The notes: a model not told the origin generated them from the sequence alone. 64,000 nucleotides of DNA from Sclerotinia nivalis (GCA_029531795.1 JAPEIS010000015.1:1922001-1986000), one strand, 5' to 3'. Shown: positions 35,865 through 47,177, numbered from the stretch's first letter. Translations and numbers: made by a program.

Positions 35865-36549
35865 GGTGATAGATTTGATAGATTTGATTGAGTTGATTGA
35901 GTTGATTGAGTTGATTGAAGAAAGTTGATATGAAGAGTGAGAGAGATGAAGAGAAGATTGTGTATGATATTGAAAATAAAGCACAATGGAATAGATGGGA
36001 AAAGTCTTCCTTCTTATATTCAATGATTTATTGAATTATTGATTATGATAATAAAAGCTTGGGTGAAGAAGCAAATGCGGGGGTGCAAATGGATGTACCT
36101 AGTATATTACCTTATTAGTAAGGAGCATGTAATGTATGTAATGTGTGCATAGGGGAATTAGTGATTGATTACAGAGCAGAGCTTTTAATAACTTTATTAA
36201 TAAGTGATTGGTTTTCATTAGGTATATTAAGCTGATGGAGTCTGGACGTTATGTACATACCCATTATCAAAACATTACGATACCTTCAAGTAAGCAATCC
36301 GTAGCAACAGGGTTGGTTTAGTTAACCAAAGGACGGACTGGAACTCTAAGTCTGGATTCTGCAACAGCAAAACTTTCAGTTGATTACTAATCCCACTGCA
36401 TCCACCCAATCTAAACAAGCAAACACACTAGGTAAAAAAAATATCACCACCATGACGATCCATCATCATCACGACCCCATCACGCTTTCTAAATCTGGTT
36501 AACGTTGATAGCAATTGGAATACTTGGAATGTCGTATTTTTAAAACTCA
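35865..36549. other. Divergent promoter region
   Basis: About 685 bp lie between the flavodoxin-like gene (-) and MSH1 (+). Near 35880-35925 there is a short TTGATTGAG tandem tract just upstream of the flavodoxin-like start. No other gene is supported. Confidence 0.5.
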
Positions 36550-39500
36550 ATGTCATTCTTTAATGCGAGGAGGAACTTGCGCATAGACAATGCAATTGTC
36601 CCATTTCATTCTCTAAATACCAGACGATGTCTTGGAAATTCTTCGTCTCATATCGCTCTTTTATCTGCTACTAATCATGTTATTTATTTCAAACCTCAAC
36701 TTATTCATCGAGGGAAAAAAACGAAATCTTCTTTTAATTTCAATGACCTTCCTCATGCTTTGGATTTAAGGCCTCTGGAGTCTTTACATCTGGAGCGATC
36801 AATTATTAAGAATAAGTCACCAGAAAGAGCTTCCTTGGAATTTTTGGAAGATGTCCAGGATTTATTCCAGGAACCAGAGCCGGCCGCAGCTGAGTCTCAA
36901 GAATTGCCAAATTCCACAACCTTGGAAGATCTTGAAGAGGACAGAAAAAAGGGGAAACCATCAAGGAGAGCCAAGCGCATGGGAAGTTTACCTCAAGGTT
37001 TGATTGCTCTCGACGCTGAATCTTCAGAAGTGCAAGAATCCCATGTTACTTCATCTCCGTCAATAGGTGGAAAAAAGGTCAAAAAGACCCAAGCATCAAG
37101 TAAAGTAGAGCTTCTTCAAGGACTTCTTCCTTTGGAACCATTGGAAATTGAACATGAGCCACCGCCATATCCGACCGTGATCATGCAAGCACGTAGTAAT
37201 ATGCTCAAGTTTGAGAATTGCGTGGTTGTAACTCGTGTTGGTGGTTTCTATGAATTATATTTCGAGCATGCGGATGAGTATGGTCCACTTCTAGGCCTCA
37301 AAATTGCTCAGAAGAAAACAAATGCTGGACCTGTTTCTATGGTAAGTCATCATAATACAATCAAATCACCATGTAATAACGGTAAATAGGCTGGGTTTCC
37401 TTTTCATCAACTTGATCGTTATTTAAAGATACTTGTCCAAGATCTAAATCGTTATGTTGCTATCTCGGAAGAGTTTCCACATGATCTTTCGGAAAAGGTA
37501 AAATCTGGAGGTCTGATGCATGACCGGAAAGTCTCACGTATTGTTACACCTGGCACGCTCATCGATGAAGGTTTTATGGATCCTCTGTCGAATAACTATG
37601 TGCTTGCCATACACGTGCAACACGATGAAACAGCTGAAGCCGTTGAACACGGGAGTCATCATAAATCAATTGGGTTGGCTTGGCTGGATCTATCGACTGG
37701 CCATTTCTTCACACAAAAATCGGTACTCTTGCAACTTCCTTCTTTCCTGGCTCGTGTAGCCCCACGCGAAATTGTATTGGATGAAGAGATGCGATCTTTT
37801 AAAAGCCACGAAATATTTACCATTCTCACCGATGAACACCACATAATCACTTATGCAACGCTATCTGGAGTGAAGCCTATATCTGACTGGACTCCTATGC
37901 TAGAATCGGCAGTGTCACCATCCTCAGCCGATGCCTTCACGGAGGAAGAGATATCAGCTGGTAGTTGCTTGCTTCAATATGTCGAGACAAGATTACAAAG
38001 CACAAACATGAAACTTCAACCTCCAGTTCGCCAATTGAATGTCATGGGAATCGACAAGAATACCATGAGAGCCCTCGAGATTAAAAAGACCATCAAGGAT
38101 GATACATTCAGTGGTAGTCTACTGCACACAATTCGACGAACAGTGACCAAAGGAGGTGCAAGACTGTTGGAAAATTGGCTTGGCAAGTTTTTCCTGTGTA
38201 CTTGGCTCTATCTCGATGTTTCCAAAGGCTAACGAAAACAGCATCACCTTCAACATCTTTGGATGTAATAAATTCTCGACTCGATGTCGTGACATACATG
38301 CTTGAAGTTGAGCCTATGCGGGAACGGATGGTGACTCTCCTGAAACGTACCCACGATTCCCATCGCCTACTACAAAAGTTTGCATTTGGTAGAGGAGATG
38401 GTGATGATCTTCTCGATCTGGCTAGCACAATATATGCCACTCGAGATCTTGCATTCGCACTTGAAATCCAGAATGCCACACCTGAACCTTGCATACAGGA
38501 ATTACTCGCTCGCATTCACCTCAAAGGTCCGATGGAACTAGCCCAAGCAATCACAGACGCCATCGACGAAGAAGGACTCGTCCAACAACATCGTATTGAA
38601 GAAGGCGAAAGTGGGGAAATGCAAGCATTGGCCGAAGTGATCGTTGCTTCAGAAGGAACCACAGAAGACACCTCCATCATCCGAAAAAGCCGCAAGAAAC
38701 CCGCCAACAGCATTCGCGAATACTACAACCAAGAGAACGAAGCCTGGGTCATGAAACCCACCGCTACCCCGACCCTCAAACGACTTCACGAAAAGCTGTC
38801 CTCCCTCTCTGATCAAAAAGCCGCCCTTGCAGCTTCTCTTTGCGACCGTCTTGGCGCAACAAGTCTCACCCTTCGCTTCACTCCCGGTCTCGGCCACATC
38901 TGCCACGTCAAAGGCAAAGATATAAATCTCAGCATGCCCGAAGCCCGTACCATCAGTTCCAGCAAAAGTACGCGCTCCCTTCACCATCCCGAATGGTCAT
39001 CACTAGGCCAAGAAATCGACCAATGTCGCATCCACATTCGAGCCGAAGAACAACGACTCTTCTACAAACTCCGCGAATTAGCCATTACCAACCTCATTAA
39101 GCTTCGACGCAATGCTACTGTATTGGATGAAATCGATATTGCATGTTCATTTGCTACTTTGGCAGATGAGAGGGGTTGGACTCGTCCTATCCTCAACACC
39201 AGTTCAGCGCATAAGATTATTGGCGGGAGACACCCTACAGTTGAGACTGGACTGGAGGAAGAAGGACGAAGTTTTATCTCCAACGATTGTCTCGTGGGAG
39301 ATGTCCATCGGGCGTGGTTAATCACGGGACCAAACATGGCTGGAAAGAGTACATTCTTGCGACAAAATGCGTTAATTACCGTTCTTGCACAAGTGGGTTC
39401 GTATGTACCTGCCGAATATGCAGAGCTGGGAATTGTGGATCATATATTCAGTCGTGTTGGATCTGCAGATAATCTCTATCGAGATCAATCTACGTTTATG

Positions 39501-39908
39501 GTAGAGATGTTGGAGAGTGCGATGATCCTTAAAAATGCGACATCACGATCATTCGTCATTATGGATGAAATTGGTAGGGGAACAACACCTACGGATGGGG
39601 TTGCTGTGGCTTTTGCATGCTTGCATCATCTTTACCATGTGAATAAATGCAGGGCATTGTTTGCAACGCATTTCCATGGATTGGTGGATCTGATCGAGGA
39701 GGATAATATGGACGCAGTGGGCTTTTATTGTACAGATGTGGAAGAGGACGGTAGGGACGTGGATGGAGCATTCAGATATATGTACAAATTGAAGGAGGGT
39801 ATCAACAAACAGAGTCACGCTCTCAAGGTTGCCAAATTGGCTGGATTACCAAAAGAAGCTATCGAGGTTGCTAGGCAGGTCTTGGGAAAAGATATAAATC
39901 CTGAATAG
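36550..39908 (+). CDS. MSH1: Mitochondrial DNA mismatch repair protein, MutS homologue MSH1
   Basis: It binds mismatched mitochondrial DNA and couples ATP hydrolysis to repair or genome stability. Exons: 36550-37341, 37390-38182, 38242-39908 (1,083 residues). The N-terminus is Arg-rich and acid-poor (MSFFNARRNLR), suiting a mitochondrial presequence. The MutS mismatch-binding domain starts near residue 213 with YPTVIMQARSN and contains GGFYELYFEHA (the Phe-x-Glu wedge type). The core and clamp follow. The ATPase has Walker A ITGPNMAGKSTF, Walker B VIMDEIGRGTTPTDG and ATHFHGL. The second intron has a GC donor (38183) and a CTAAC branch site. A segment at about 37-210 before domain I is low complexity. 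Orthology to MSH1 rather than MSH2-6 rests on the presequence and on the short form with no MSH6-like N-terminal region. Confidence 0.9.
38183..38241 (+). other. GC-AG intron in MSH1
   Basis: This 59-bp intron has donor TTG|GCAAGT, matching the GC-donor consensus apart from one exon base, and branch site GGCTAACG. Removing it joins ..LLENWLG to ASPSTSLDVINSRLD.. in frame, as expected for the MutS core. Confidence 0.85.
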
Positions 39909-40295
39909 ATAGTCAGTAGTTGATCATGACCATGATTGTTTGTATAACGTGAAGTTGAATATTGAAAGCATTCAGGAAAAAATTAGAGTGTTGTTGTTTT
40001 TAATCTTCAACGTGCGCATGCACTCAGGGTTAAAAAGCTATGAATCGTTCATCACAAAGCTTGAAGGAATATAGGGAATGTGTGACAAAGTAGCGACTGA
40101 CCTTCGGGATGTGATAGACTTGTGATTTGTACATCACATTTCAATGTCATACCACGATACACATTCTTTGGCTTGTTAAGTTTCTTTTATTTCCCAGAGT
40201 CAAGATACTTGTATGACTACTAGATGATCATCGTGTCTTCTTATATGTCTTTTCAGACATACAGAGAATTCATAGCAGATAGATCATGGACGAAC
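39909..40295. other. Intergenic spacer between convergent genes
   Basis: About 390 bp hold the 3' ends of MSH1 (+) and the P0 gene (-). Nothing else is visible. Confidence 0.5.
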
Positions 40296-41307
40296 TTAGT
40301 CGAACATTCCTCCGAAACCCTCATCAGCAGACTCCTCAGCCTCGGATTCCTCCTTCTTGGCCTCCTCAGCAGCGGCGGCTGGGGCAGCCTCAGTGGCGAC
40401 AGGTCCGGCACTGGCGTAGGCATCTGGGTTGGCAATACGGTCCTTCAATTCATCAATCTCAGCCCAGCTGTAGTCGGTAGAGATGGCAACGGCCAAAACC
40501 TTCTTGTAGCTGTTGACAACAGAGTGCATAACAGATGGAAGGGTTGGGAAGTTGGCAGCCAAGGAGATAGCAGCAATGGTGGTGATAGCACTGCTGAAAG
40601 CCTTGAGAAGCTGAGCCTCCTCAATGTCGAGAACACTTGGTGGGAAAGTGTTACCAGCATCGTAAACTTGGGAGATACCCATACCGTATGTGAACGGAGA
40701 GATGTTCAACATGTTAAGAAGGGTAGCCTCGGAAGCTCCGACCTTGGAACCAGCCTCAACGAGCTTCAAGTCTGAGGTAATTTCAATGGTACCACGGGCA
40801 ATCTTGGTTGGGACACCGAGAGCTTGAAAGAAAGAGGTCTTTCCTGGTTCCATACCAGTGTTACCGGCTGGGACGTAGACATCGGCAGGGGCAACGGCAC
40901 CAGCTCTGGCTGGAGCAGCAACCTTGTTGTCGAGAATCTTGTCACGGATGGTCTTGAGGTCTTGGTTGGTGAAAACGAAACCGACGTTACCCTTAACGAA
41001 AGGAAGGAAACGCTCGTATTCTGGGTTCTCGGCGATGAAGCCCTTGACGGCACGACGGACCTATTCAATCATAAAAATCAGCTTTCTGGATGCGCAAATG
41101 ATAACAAATTCCTTCAATCGGCATCAAACGTACCATGGTGTTCTTTCCCATCAAGACAACACCCTCACCACGGAGAGATCCACGGATCTCGTGCATTTGT
41201 TGAGAGCTGACATTGTCGACGGTGACGATGAAGATGGACTTGTACTCCTCGAGTAAGCCCTTGAGCTTATCGAAGTAGCCAGCCTTGTTTTCGGATTTGC
41301 CCCCCAT
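40296..41307 (-). CDS. RPP0: 60S acidic ribosomal protein P0 (uL10)
   Basis: P0 anchors the P1/P2 stalk on the large ribosomal subunit and helps recruit elongation factors. Exons: 41307-41134 and 41060-40296 (312 residues, the usual size). The start [15 protein letters not shown] and the rRNA-binding motif [14 protein letters not shown] (split by the intron between Met and Val) are characteristic. Further motifs are [31 protein letters not shown] and [10 protein letters not shown]. The acidic C-terminal tail follows an Ala-rich hinge and ends DEGFGGMFD, a slight variant of the common GFGLFD. One GT-AG intron of 73 bp is present. The gene is divergent from TRM82, leaving about 436 bp between the starts. 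Confidence 0.97.
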
Positions 41308-41743
41308 ATCTTCTTATTTTTGAAGGTAGGATGTTTAAGGACAAATTTATTAGATTGGAGTTGAGGGAATTTGTTCTTCGTTGAAGAATTGCTGTGATTG
41401 TCGCAAAGTTGGATTAGAATCAAAAAAAAGATCCTGTTGATGAGTTTGACGAAATTCTTAGAATGTGGGAGCCGCTAGTGTTTAGCGCCATTTGATATGC
41501 GAAAATATAGTTTGATTGGTTAAGAATCTCTGACCCCTTGTAAATCGAGAAATTCGAGATTCTGGATAAATATTTTATATTTTTGGTATTCTCTGGTATA
41601 TATTTTATATTTTTGGTATTTTGATATACAGGTGACCAGTCCGAGGAAGGATAAGAAGAATTACCATCTTGGGAAAGATTATTTCTATTTTGGTACCATA
41701 TAAAACTCAATTGAACAGACTTCACCCACATTCTATCGGAAAG
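41308..41743. promoter_or_regulatory. Divergent promoter region of RPP0 and TRM82
   Basis: About 436 bp separate the two start codons. At about 41567-41629 there is a two-copy direct repeat with core TATTTTATATTTTTGGTATT. No experimentally known motif was recognised, so the label rests on position only. Confidence 0.5.
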
Positions 41744-43406
41744 ATGTCGAAACTCAGAGCACCATACCAATGCCTCAAGCAATGTGGTAATTATCTTGTA
41801 GCAGCTCGAGGCTCAAGTATAGATACTTTTGATATCAAGGATGGTTCATACCTTTCAACATGGAAGTCTCCAGTCCCAGAAAGTACGAACAGATCGAGCA
41901 CAACCGTAGAAGAAACACAAACCAAAAGCGAGGACCAGAATTCCGAGACAGCAACTCCGGAATTTATATTGGAATCATCAACCCCGCCAGCAAAGAGACG
42001 GAAGCTATCTGTTGCCAAAGAATCCGGAGAAAAGACTGTTGTGGTACAGCAATCAAAGAAGAAGACGAAGAACTCATCACCTAAGATTCTTGAGCCTTCG
42101 CCCATTACTGCTTTAACTATCACAAGAGACCTTCAACACGTGATTGTAGTTACCGGCGAGGATAAGACCATCAGAGTGCTGGCTTGGGAAGATACAGTAG
42201 ACAAGGGATTGAAACAAATCAGTGATCGGTAGGGTTTATTCACTTTCACAAAATGATTCCGTCTGACAATTTCAGTACTATGCCCAAACGACCATGCGCT
42301 CTAGCCACTACCGATGACTGTAATACCATAATCAGCGCCGACAAATTTGGAGATGTGTATTCTCTCCCTCTCATTCCATCTCCTTCAATTCCATCAGCCA
42401 CTGAAAATGCTTCTATCCAAAAGCAGGCCCCAAAGATGTTTCAACCTTCAGCCAGTGCGCTTACAGTACATTCGGCGCGCAATTTAAAAGCTCTCGAGGC
42501 TCAAAAGAAACAGTCTAATAAAGTGCCTGAAAAAACTGGTCTAGATTTCGAGCATAAGCTACTTCTTGGTCATGTTTCTATGTTGACGGATATCCTGGTG
42601 GTTACCCTGTCAGATCGTCAATATATCCTCACGGCCGATCGTGATGAGCATATTCGTATTAGTCGTGGAATCCCTCAGGCACATATTATCGAGAATTTCT
42701 GTCTCGGCCACATTGAATATGTTAGTCGATTATGTATTCCTTCTACAAGACCAGAAATTCTCATTTCTGGCGGCGGTGACGACGATCTATACATTTGGAA
42801 TTGGATTAATGGATCTTTGCTATCCAAAATAAATATCAAGTCTCAAGTAGAGGCACTTGATACAGAAAACCAAAGTGCACAAGAAGCCGAGCCTAAAAAG
42901 ATTGCAGTAACGGGAGTTTATCACGCTAGAGATGAAGCATCTAATCAAGATATCATCATAGCTACTTCTGAAGGGTAAGTTCCCACTCACTCCGCCCCAA
43001 AGTCATGACTAAACGCCAGCCTAACAAAACCTCCAGTGTCCCAGCCGCCTTCATCTACATTCTCACAACGTCTAACCAACTCACCCATGCCCAAACCCTC
43101 GCTCTACCAGGCAACGCCCTCTCTTGCACTTTCAGCAACCCCACCCCGTCGTCCCCATTCTCCCTCATCATCTCCATCGATAACATCCACGAATCCTGTT
43201 CAATCACCACCCTCAAAGATGCCAATTCCTCAATCGCAAACCCTCTACAATTTTTCAAATACGAAAATGAGAAATTCGTTAGTGTGCAACAGGATGGATT
43301 TGCATCCCAGGATAGCGAGGGAATTTTGGATGACGAACAGAAGAATAAGTTGGGTGGATTGTTGTATAACGTTGGTAATTTGAGGAAGATGGAGGATGAG
43401 GAATAA
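41744..43406 (+). CDS. TRM82: tRNA (guanine-N7)-methyltransferase non-catalytic subunit, Trm82-like
   Basis: Trm82 (WDR4 in animals) is a WD-repeat partner that stabilises Trm8, the enzyme making m7G46 in tRNAs. Exons: 41744-42228, 42276-42974, 43037-43406 (517 residues). The first blade begins YQCLKQCGNYLVAARGSSID. A long basic, Ser-rich insertion (about 45-125) contains PPAKRRKLS, a possible nuclear signal. Family motifs follow: GEDKTIRVLAWE, RPCALATTDDCNTIISADKFGDVYSLPL, LLLGHVSMLTDILV, YILTADRDEHIRISRGIPQAHIIENFCLGH and LISGGGDDDLYIWNW. The start chosen is the Met before SKLRAPYQC; an upstream in-frame Met at 41669 would add 25 residues not expected for the family. Confidence 0.92.
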
Positions 43407-44244
43407 ATAAATCCATGTATGTATGTTAGTTAGCTGGCGATCGATCATTCAAAAGGGAAAAATATTTAAACGAAATCATTACAGCATCCACAAATATCGT
43501 TTTCCTCATGAACGTATACATCTCTCACAGTCAATTCATATATAATCAAAGATCATATACTGTATCACCTACTATCATCATCACACCATTTCCCAATATC
43601 ACTTCCCACCCAATTCATTCAATTCATTGCAAACGTCAAGACCCCATTATTCCACTTGACGAGGTACATATTAATACATTCAGATTTCCATTTCACACGA
43701 TTCAAGCATTTGAACCTCGTTTTCCCACTGAGTCTCAGATCTCAAGCATCTATCTGATTATCCCAACCTCCAACATCCAAAGCTTTTACCAAAAATGAAC
43801 ATAACACACACCCCCTCCCCGTCCAACAGCCCTCAATTCAACACACCTCCATCTATTGATAGACCCAAACGATCCCTCTCTCTCATCAAACACCTCATCG
43901 AGTCGCCTTGGCGCAGTTGGTCGACCACTGCGCTGTAACCACTTCGGTGGGTGAGGTGTTTGATATAAGTATAAATAAAACGGACGGAATTGACCCCAAT
44001 TCGAATGGTTCTGCTAGTAATAAAATCCTCATTTCGTAGAGGGTTTTCCCATGCACAACATGGTTTTTTGCTTTTTTGTTTGTTGATTTTTTGTTTCCTC
44101 TATTTTCTTGTTGGAAGGGGGAAGTAAAGTGTGAATTTGACGGAAGGGGCGATGAATTCGCTAAAATTTCTATTCCATAAATTCACCACTCAATTGAGTT
44201 TGTCCCGAAAAGACTAACTATTTACAGCAATCAAGCTTTGTATA
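43407..44244. other. Intergenic region between convergent genes with a strong RNA-like fold
   Basis: About 840 bp lie between TRM82 (+) and the 802-residue gene (-). A 96-codon plus-strand ORF at 43508-43798 has no motif and probably lies in untranslated sequence. The notable item is the structured element at 43885-43964, listed separately. T-rich runs follow at about 44066-44100. Confidence 0.5.
43885..43964 (+). ncRNA. Candidate structured RNA: three-way junction
   Basis: A perfect 13-bp outer stem pairs ATCAAACACCTCA (43885-43897) with TGAGGTGTTTGAT (43952-43964). Inside are two hairpins. The first, 43911-43933, is a near-perfect 23-bp palindrome, GCGCAG...CTGCGC with an inner TGG-TCGA-CCA. 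The second, 43939-43950, is CCAC-TTCG-GTGG, a UUCG-capped hairpin. The segment also contains TGGCGCAGTTGG, which fits the RNA polymerase III A-box, but no B-box or complete tRNA fold is present. Strand is undetermined because inverted repeats fold on both; plus was chosen for the UUCG loop. It could be an independent small RNA, a 3'-end signal or a small inverted-repeat insertion. Confidence 0.4.
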
Positions 44245-46653
44245 CTACACAATATACCCTTCCTTCTTCTTCTCAAGTCTGATTCTTAATTTTTCCCTCC
44301 ATTTAGCTACAGCCCTCCTTACCGCATCCGCGACCTCCGGTCCCTCCGCCTTCTCAATCACCTCCAAAACCCATCTCACTCTCTCCGTTCTCCCCCATTT
44401 GCCATCCCTGACATCCGCAATAATACCCACCCGTGTAACCGCCCTTGATATTTCCGATGTCGGTTTAACCTTATGCGCACGAAGGTAATGCCAACATTGT
44501 GTAACATTACGAAGTGCCTGTCTTGGATTTTTAACCTTGTGATGTGCGAATGCTTTAGCCAATTCGTGCACTAGTTCAATTCGAGCTTGTGAGAGGATCT
44601 TGTGCGATGGGGCTTTTCTTTTCCATTTAGGCATTGCGGCGTAGATGGGTGCGTCTAATGCGGTCCAGATTCCTTCGCTTCCGTGATATACCATTGTAGC
44701 AAATAAGGAGGCACAAGCCTCAGGTTTGACTCCGCCTACACAATGCTGCATGTATATATTGTAGGCCGCTTGTAGATCTACAGAAGTCGTGTTGTTGACA
44801 AGGCCTGCGAGGACATCGGTATTGACCCGGATGTTGAACATTTTCGATTGCTTTAGTACTGCGTGTATGTGTCCGAACCCTTTAACATCTAGGAGAAAGT
44901 CCAATAGACTCTGTATCATCCCGTCACTCAACTGACCATACTTTTCCAAAGTCCACAGAAGCCATCCAAAAGAGAAGGGAGAATGAAGGGTCTTCATTTT
45001 AAAAGTGTCGATGATCACGTTGCCATTTGTCAAAATGCCTTGGCTAGTCCAACGGTTTAGAACAAGTTCAGAGATTTGGCGCCAAGTCAATGTGTATTTC
45101 TTAGTGTCTAAATTGAACCGGTTGAGATCCTGCTGCTGCAACGATATGAATGCTTCTGTAAACATTGAATCATCAATATTCTCTAACTTGGACAATACGG
45201 AAAGCCAGTTGAACCGTATCCTGTGGGATTGGGCAAGATAATCTATGGGCCCTGAAACACTTCTCTGGTTCCAGAAAGCTGCAGAGCAGATTACTTCTGA
45301 ATGAGATCTGATCAGAGTAGAAGTTACCTCTTTAGGTAGAGCAGCTAGGGTAGTACTCATTGCATCGATGGAGTGACTGTGGGGCATGAATATACTTTCC
45401 GCGCACCATAATTTGTTGCTGGCAATGGAAAATTCCCTAGAAGATCGAACGAAGATATCTAGAATGCGTTGGATCAGTTCGGGCGCTTCTTTACCTCGAT
45501 TGGACCACATTAGCATACGAATATGATTAATGCTTCGTTGCGAGGCTATCAAAGATGCTTCTGCTTTGGCCAAGAACTTAGTTGCATCTGGAGGATTTTT
45601 TGATTTTTTGAGCCAACTTAATGACCATTTATTTAGTAAGGACAAAATGTTGCCTACGTTACTCTCGACTTGAACTGCAGACAGCGAAGGAAGGATTTCA
45701 GAAATCAAAAGTTGTGTTTCCTTGGTGCTTGGGAGTGCTGCCAGTAAAAGAAGATACTCTCCCACAACTCCGGAATCAAAATCGGCGGGCTCGAGAACTT
45801 TACAAGACACTATACCGTCCCAGACCAATTTGTGAAAAGCAAGTATTTGCTCGGTCACGCCAGAACTGAAACCACGAAAACAATCCTCCATGTTAAGACT
45901 CTCCTTGGTAGAGCTTGTAGTGTCAGAGAAAGAACCGCTACCAATTTCCATGAAAACGTTTGTAACAGTTCGAAGTGACTTGGATAGTAGATCACTAGTA
46001 ACTAGCCCAAGGGTAAGACTCTGTTGGAGTTTTTCACCAAAGGATAGGCAAAGCTTCAGAGCCTTGGTGGATTCAGCTAATTGTCGATGTCGGCTTTTAT
46101 TCTTTTTTGTTTTCTGGTCCCTTTTCATCTCAGTACATTCTCGACGATGAGCTTCTATTGCCATTTCAAAATCATAAAAATGATTTTTGATCTGTCTTTC
46201 CTGTTGTAACATGTCATAAAGGTTCCCAGTTGACTCTTCTACGTTTGCAGTCTCCGTAAAAATGTCTGTTGGTTGCTCGGGCAGAGGAGTCCAATTGGTT
46301 AACCAGGATGGTAAAATTGGCGGGTGCTTTGGTTGTTCAGTAATCCGAGGTGTTGGAGCCTTCCACTGCGATTCTATTTTTTCTGGCCCCCATGATGAGC
46401 ACCACAAAGCTCCCAGATCGTACATTGGAGCTTGTGTCATCTCTGTGACATGTGTCATCCGTCTTCTCCCCAATCTCCTCCTACTTTCCATTGGTCCTGG
46501 CACTGAGCTCCCATGTCGACGTATTGTATTTGAAGTGCCGCAGAAGCGTTGGACAGCATTGTGGAGATCCTCTTCAGAAACCCATACACATTCAAATGAG
46601 GTCGTAAGATGGTGTTTGAGCCTTCGACAAGAAGTCGATGGGCGAGGGAGCAT
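44245..46653 (-). CDS. Probable mitochondrial protein of unknown function, 802 residues
   Basis: A single intron-less frame encodes 802 residues. The N-terminus (MLPRPSTSCRRLKHHLTTSF) is Arg/Ser-rich without acids, consistent with a mitochondrial presequence. The rest is mainly alpha-helical in character, with many Leu/Ala-rich helices that resemble helical-repeat (PPR-like) proteins, but I cannot assign repeats with confidence. A basic Lys-rich stretch lies near residue 180 (KRDQKTKKNKSRHRQ). The C-terminal part has a conserved-looking block with WGRTERVRWVLEV and ends in a basic tail (KWREKLRIRLEKKKEGYIV). The long uninterrupted frame with balanced codon use shows it is a real gene. A role in mitochondrial RNA or translation is only a guess. 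Confidence 0.85.
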   Translation of the reverse strand: MLPRPSTSCRRLKHHLTTSFECVWVSEEDLHNAVQRFCGTSNTIRRHGSSVPGPMESRRRLGRRRMTHVTEMTQAPMYDLGALWCSSWGPEKIESQWKAPTPRITEQPKHPPILPSWLTNWTPLPEQPTDIFTETANVEESTGNLYDMLQQERQIKNHFYDFEMAIEAHRRECTEMKRDQKTKKNKSRHRQLAESTKALKLCLSFGEKLQQSLTLGLVTSDLLSKSLRTVTNVFMEIGSGSFSDTTSSTKESLNMEDCFRGFSSGVTEQILAFHKLVWDGIVSCKVLEPADFDSGVVGEYLLLLAALPSTKETQLLISEILPSLSAVQVESNVGNILSLLNKWSLSWLKKSKNPPDATKFLAKAEASLIASQRSINHIRMLMWSNRGKEAPELIQRILDIFVRSSREFSIASNKLWCAESIFMPHSHSIDAMSTTLAALPKEVTSTLIRSHSEVICSAAFWNQRSVSGPIDYLAQSHRIRFNWLSVLSKLENIDDSMFTEAFISLQQQDLNRFNLDTKKYTLTWRQISELVLNRWTSQGILTNGNVIIDTFKMKTLHSPFSFGWLLWTLEKYGQLSDGMIQSLLDFLLDVKGFGHIHAVLKQSKMFNIRVNTDVLAGLVNNTTSVDLQAAYNIYMQHCVGGVKPEACASLFATMVYHGSEGIWTALDAPIYAAMPKWKRKAPSHKILSQARIELVHELAKAFAHHKVKNPRQALRNVTQCWHYLRAHKVKPTSEISRAVTRVGIIADVRDGKWGRTERVRWVLEVIEKAEGPEVADAVRRAVAKWREKLRIRLEKKKEGYIV

Positions 46654-47177
46654 CGCTCGTTGAAAAATATGCCAGCCTCGTTGATGCTTTGCGATTCGAC
46701 ATTGGTGAGGTATTGGAATTCAGGTCTTCTCGAAACAGAGTGGCATACTCTATAATTTCACGCGCAAGATATCGTACCCGCGAATGAATCCAGCGGGTGC
46801 CTTTATTATTGAAGCTTCATGCATCATTTCCAATGCGAATAATAAATTGAGGTCCGGTAAATAGTTTTTCCAGAGCCTCCTTGTCCCTCTCAATTTTGTG
46901 GATTTGGAAGCTCAGGTTTTGGTGGGGTCAGAAAACGAGATCCTGAGAGGCCCATGAGAATTATGAGATGCTAATAGCAACAGAATAATAGATCAAGGTT
47001 CATAGAGACTTTATACTTCAATTAGATTTATTTTCAACTCCTCTTCTCATTCTAAGTTCAATTGTCAAACAACATTTCTTACTGCATAAGATAAGAACAT
47101 TTCACATCTTGATCTTGTACATTTGTGGTGCTTTTTGAGAATTCCCCTCAGTTGGTTGAGCCATAAATTAGTATACC
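46654..47177. promoter_or_regulatory. Divergent promoter region
   Basis: About 525 bp separate the start of the 802-residue gene (-) and HEM12 (+). It is moderately AT-rich, and TAATTGAGGT-like sequence at 46840-46853 is unremarkable. The label rests on position only. Confidence 0.45.

Noticed and set aside
36550..39908. Reading MSH1 as two adjacent genes because of the stop after DVSKG
   Set aside because: The stop lies inside a GC-AG intron; joining at 38182/38242 restores a continuous MutS core with matching phase.
43508..43798. 96-codon ORF downstream of TRM82
   Set aside because: Low-complexity translation without motif in an intergenic region between two convergent genes; no splice or start context supports it.
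43885..43964. Possible tRNA gene
   Set aside because: A TGGCGCAGTTGG A-box-like sequence and CTGTAA were tempting, but no acceptor stem, T-loop (TTCGA..) or anticodon arm folds correctly; the strong pairing is the three-way junction.
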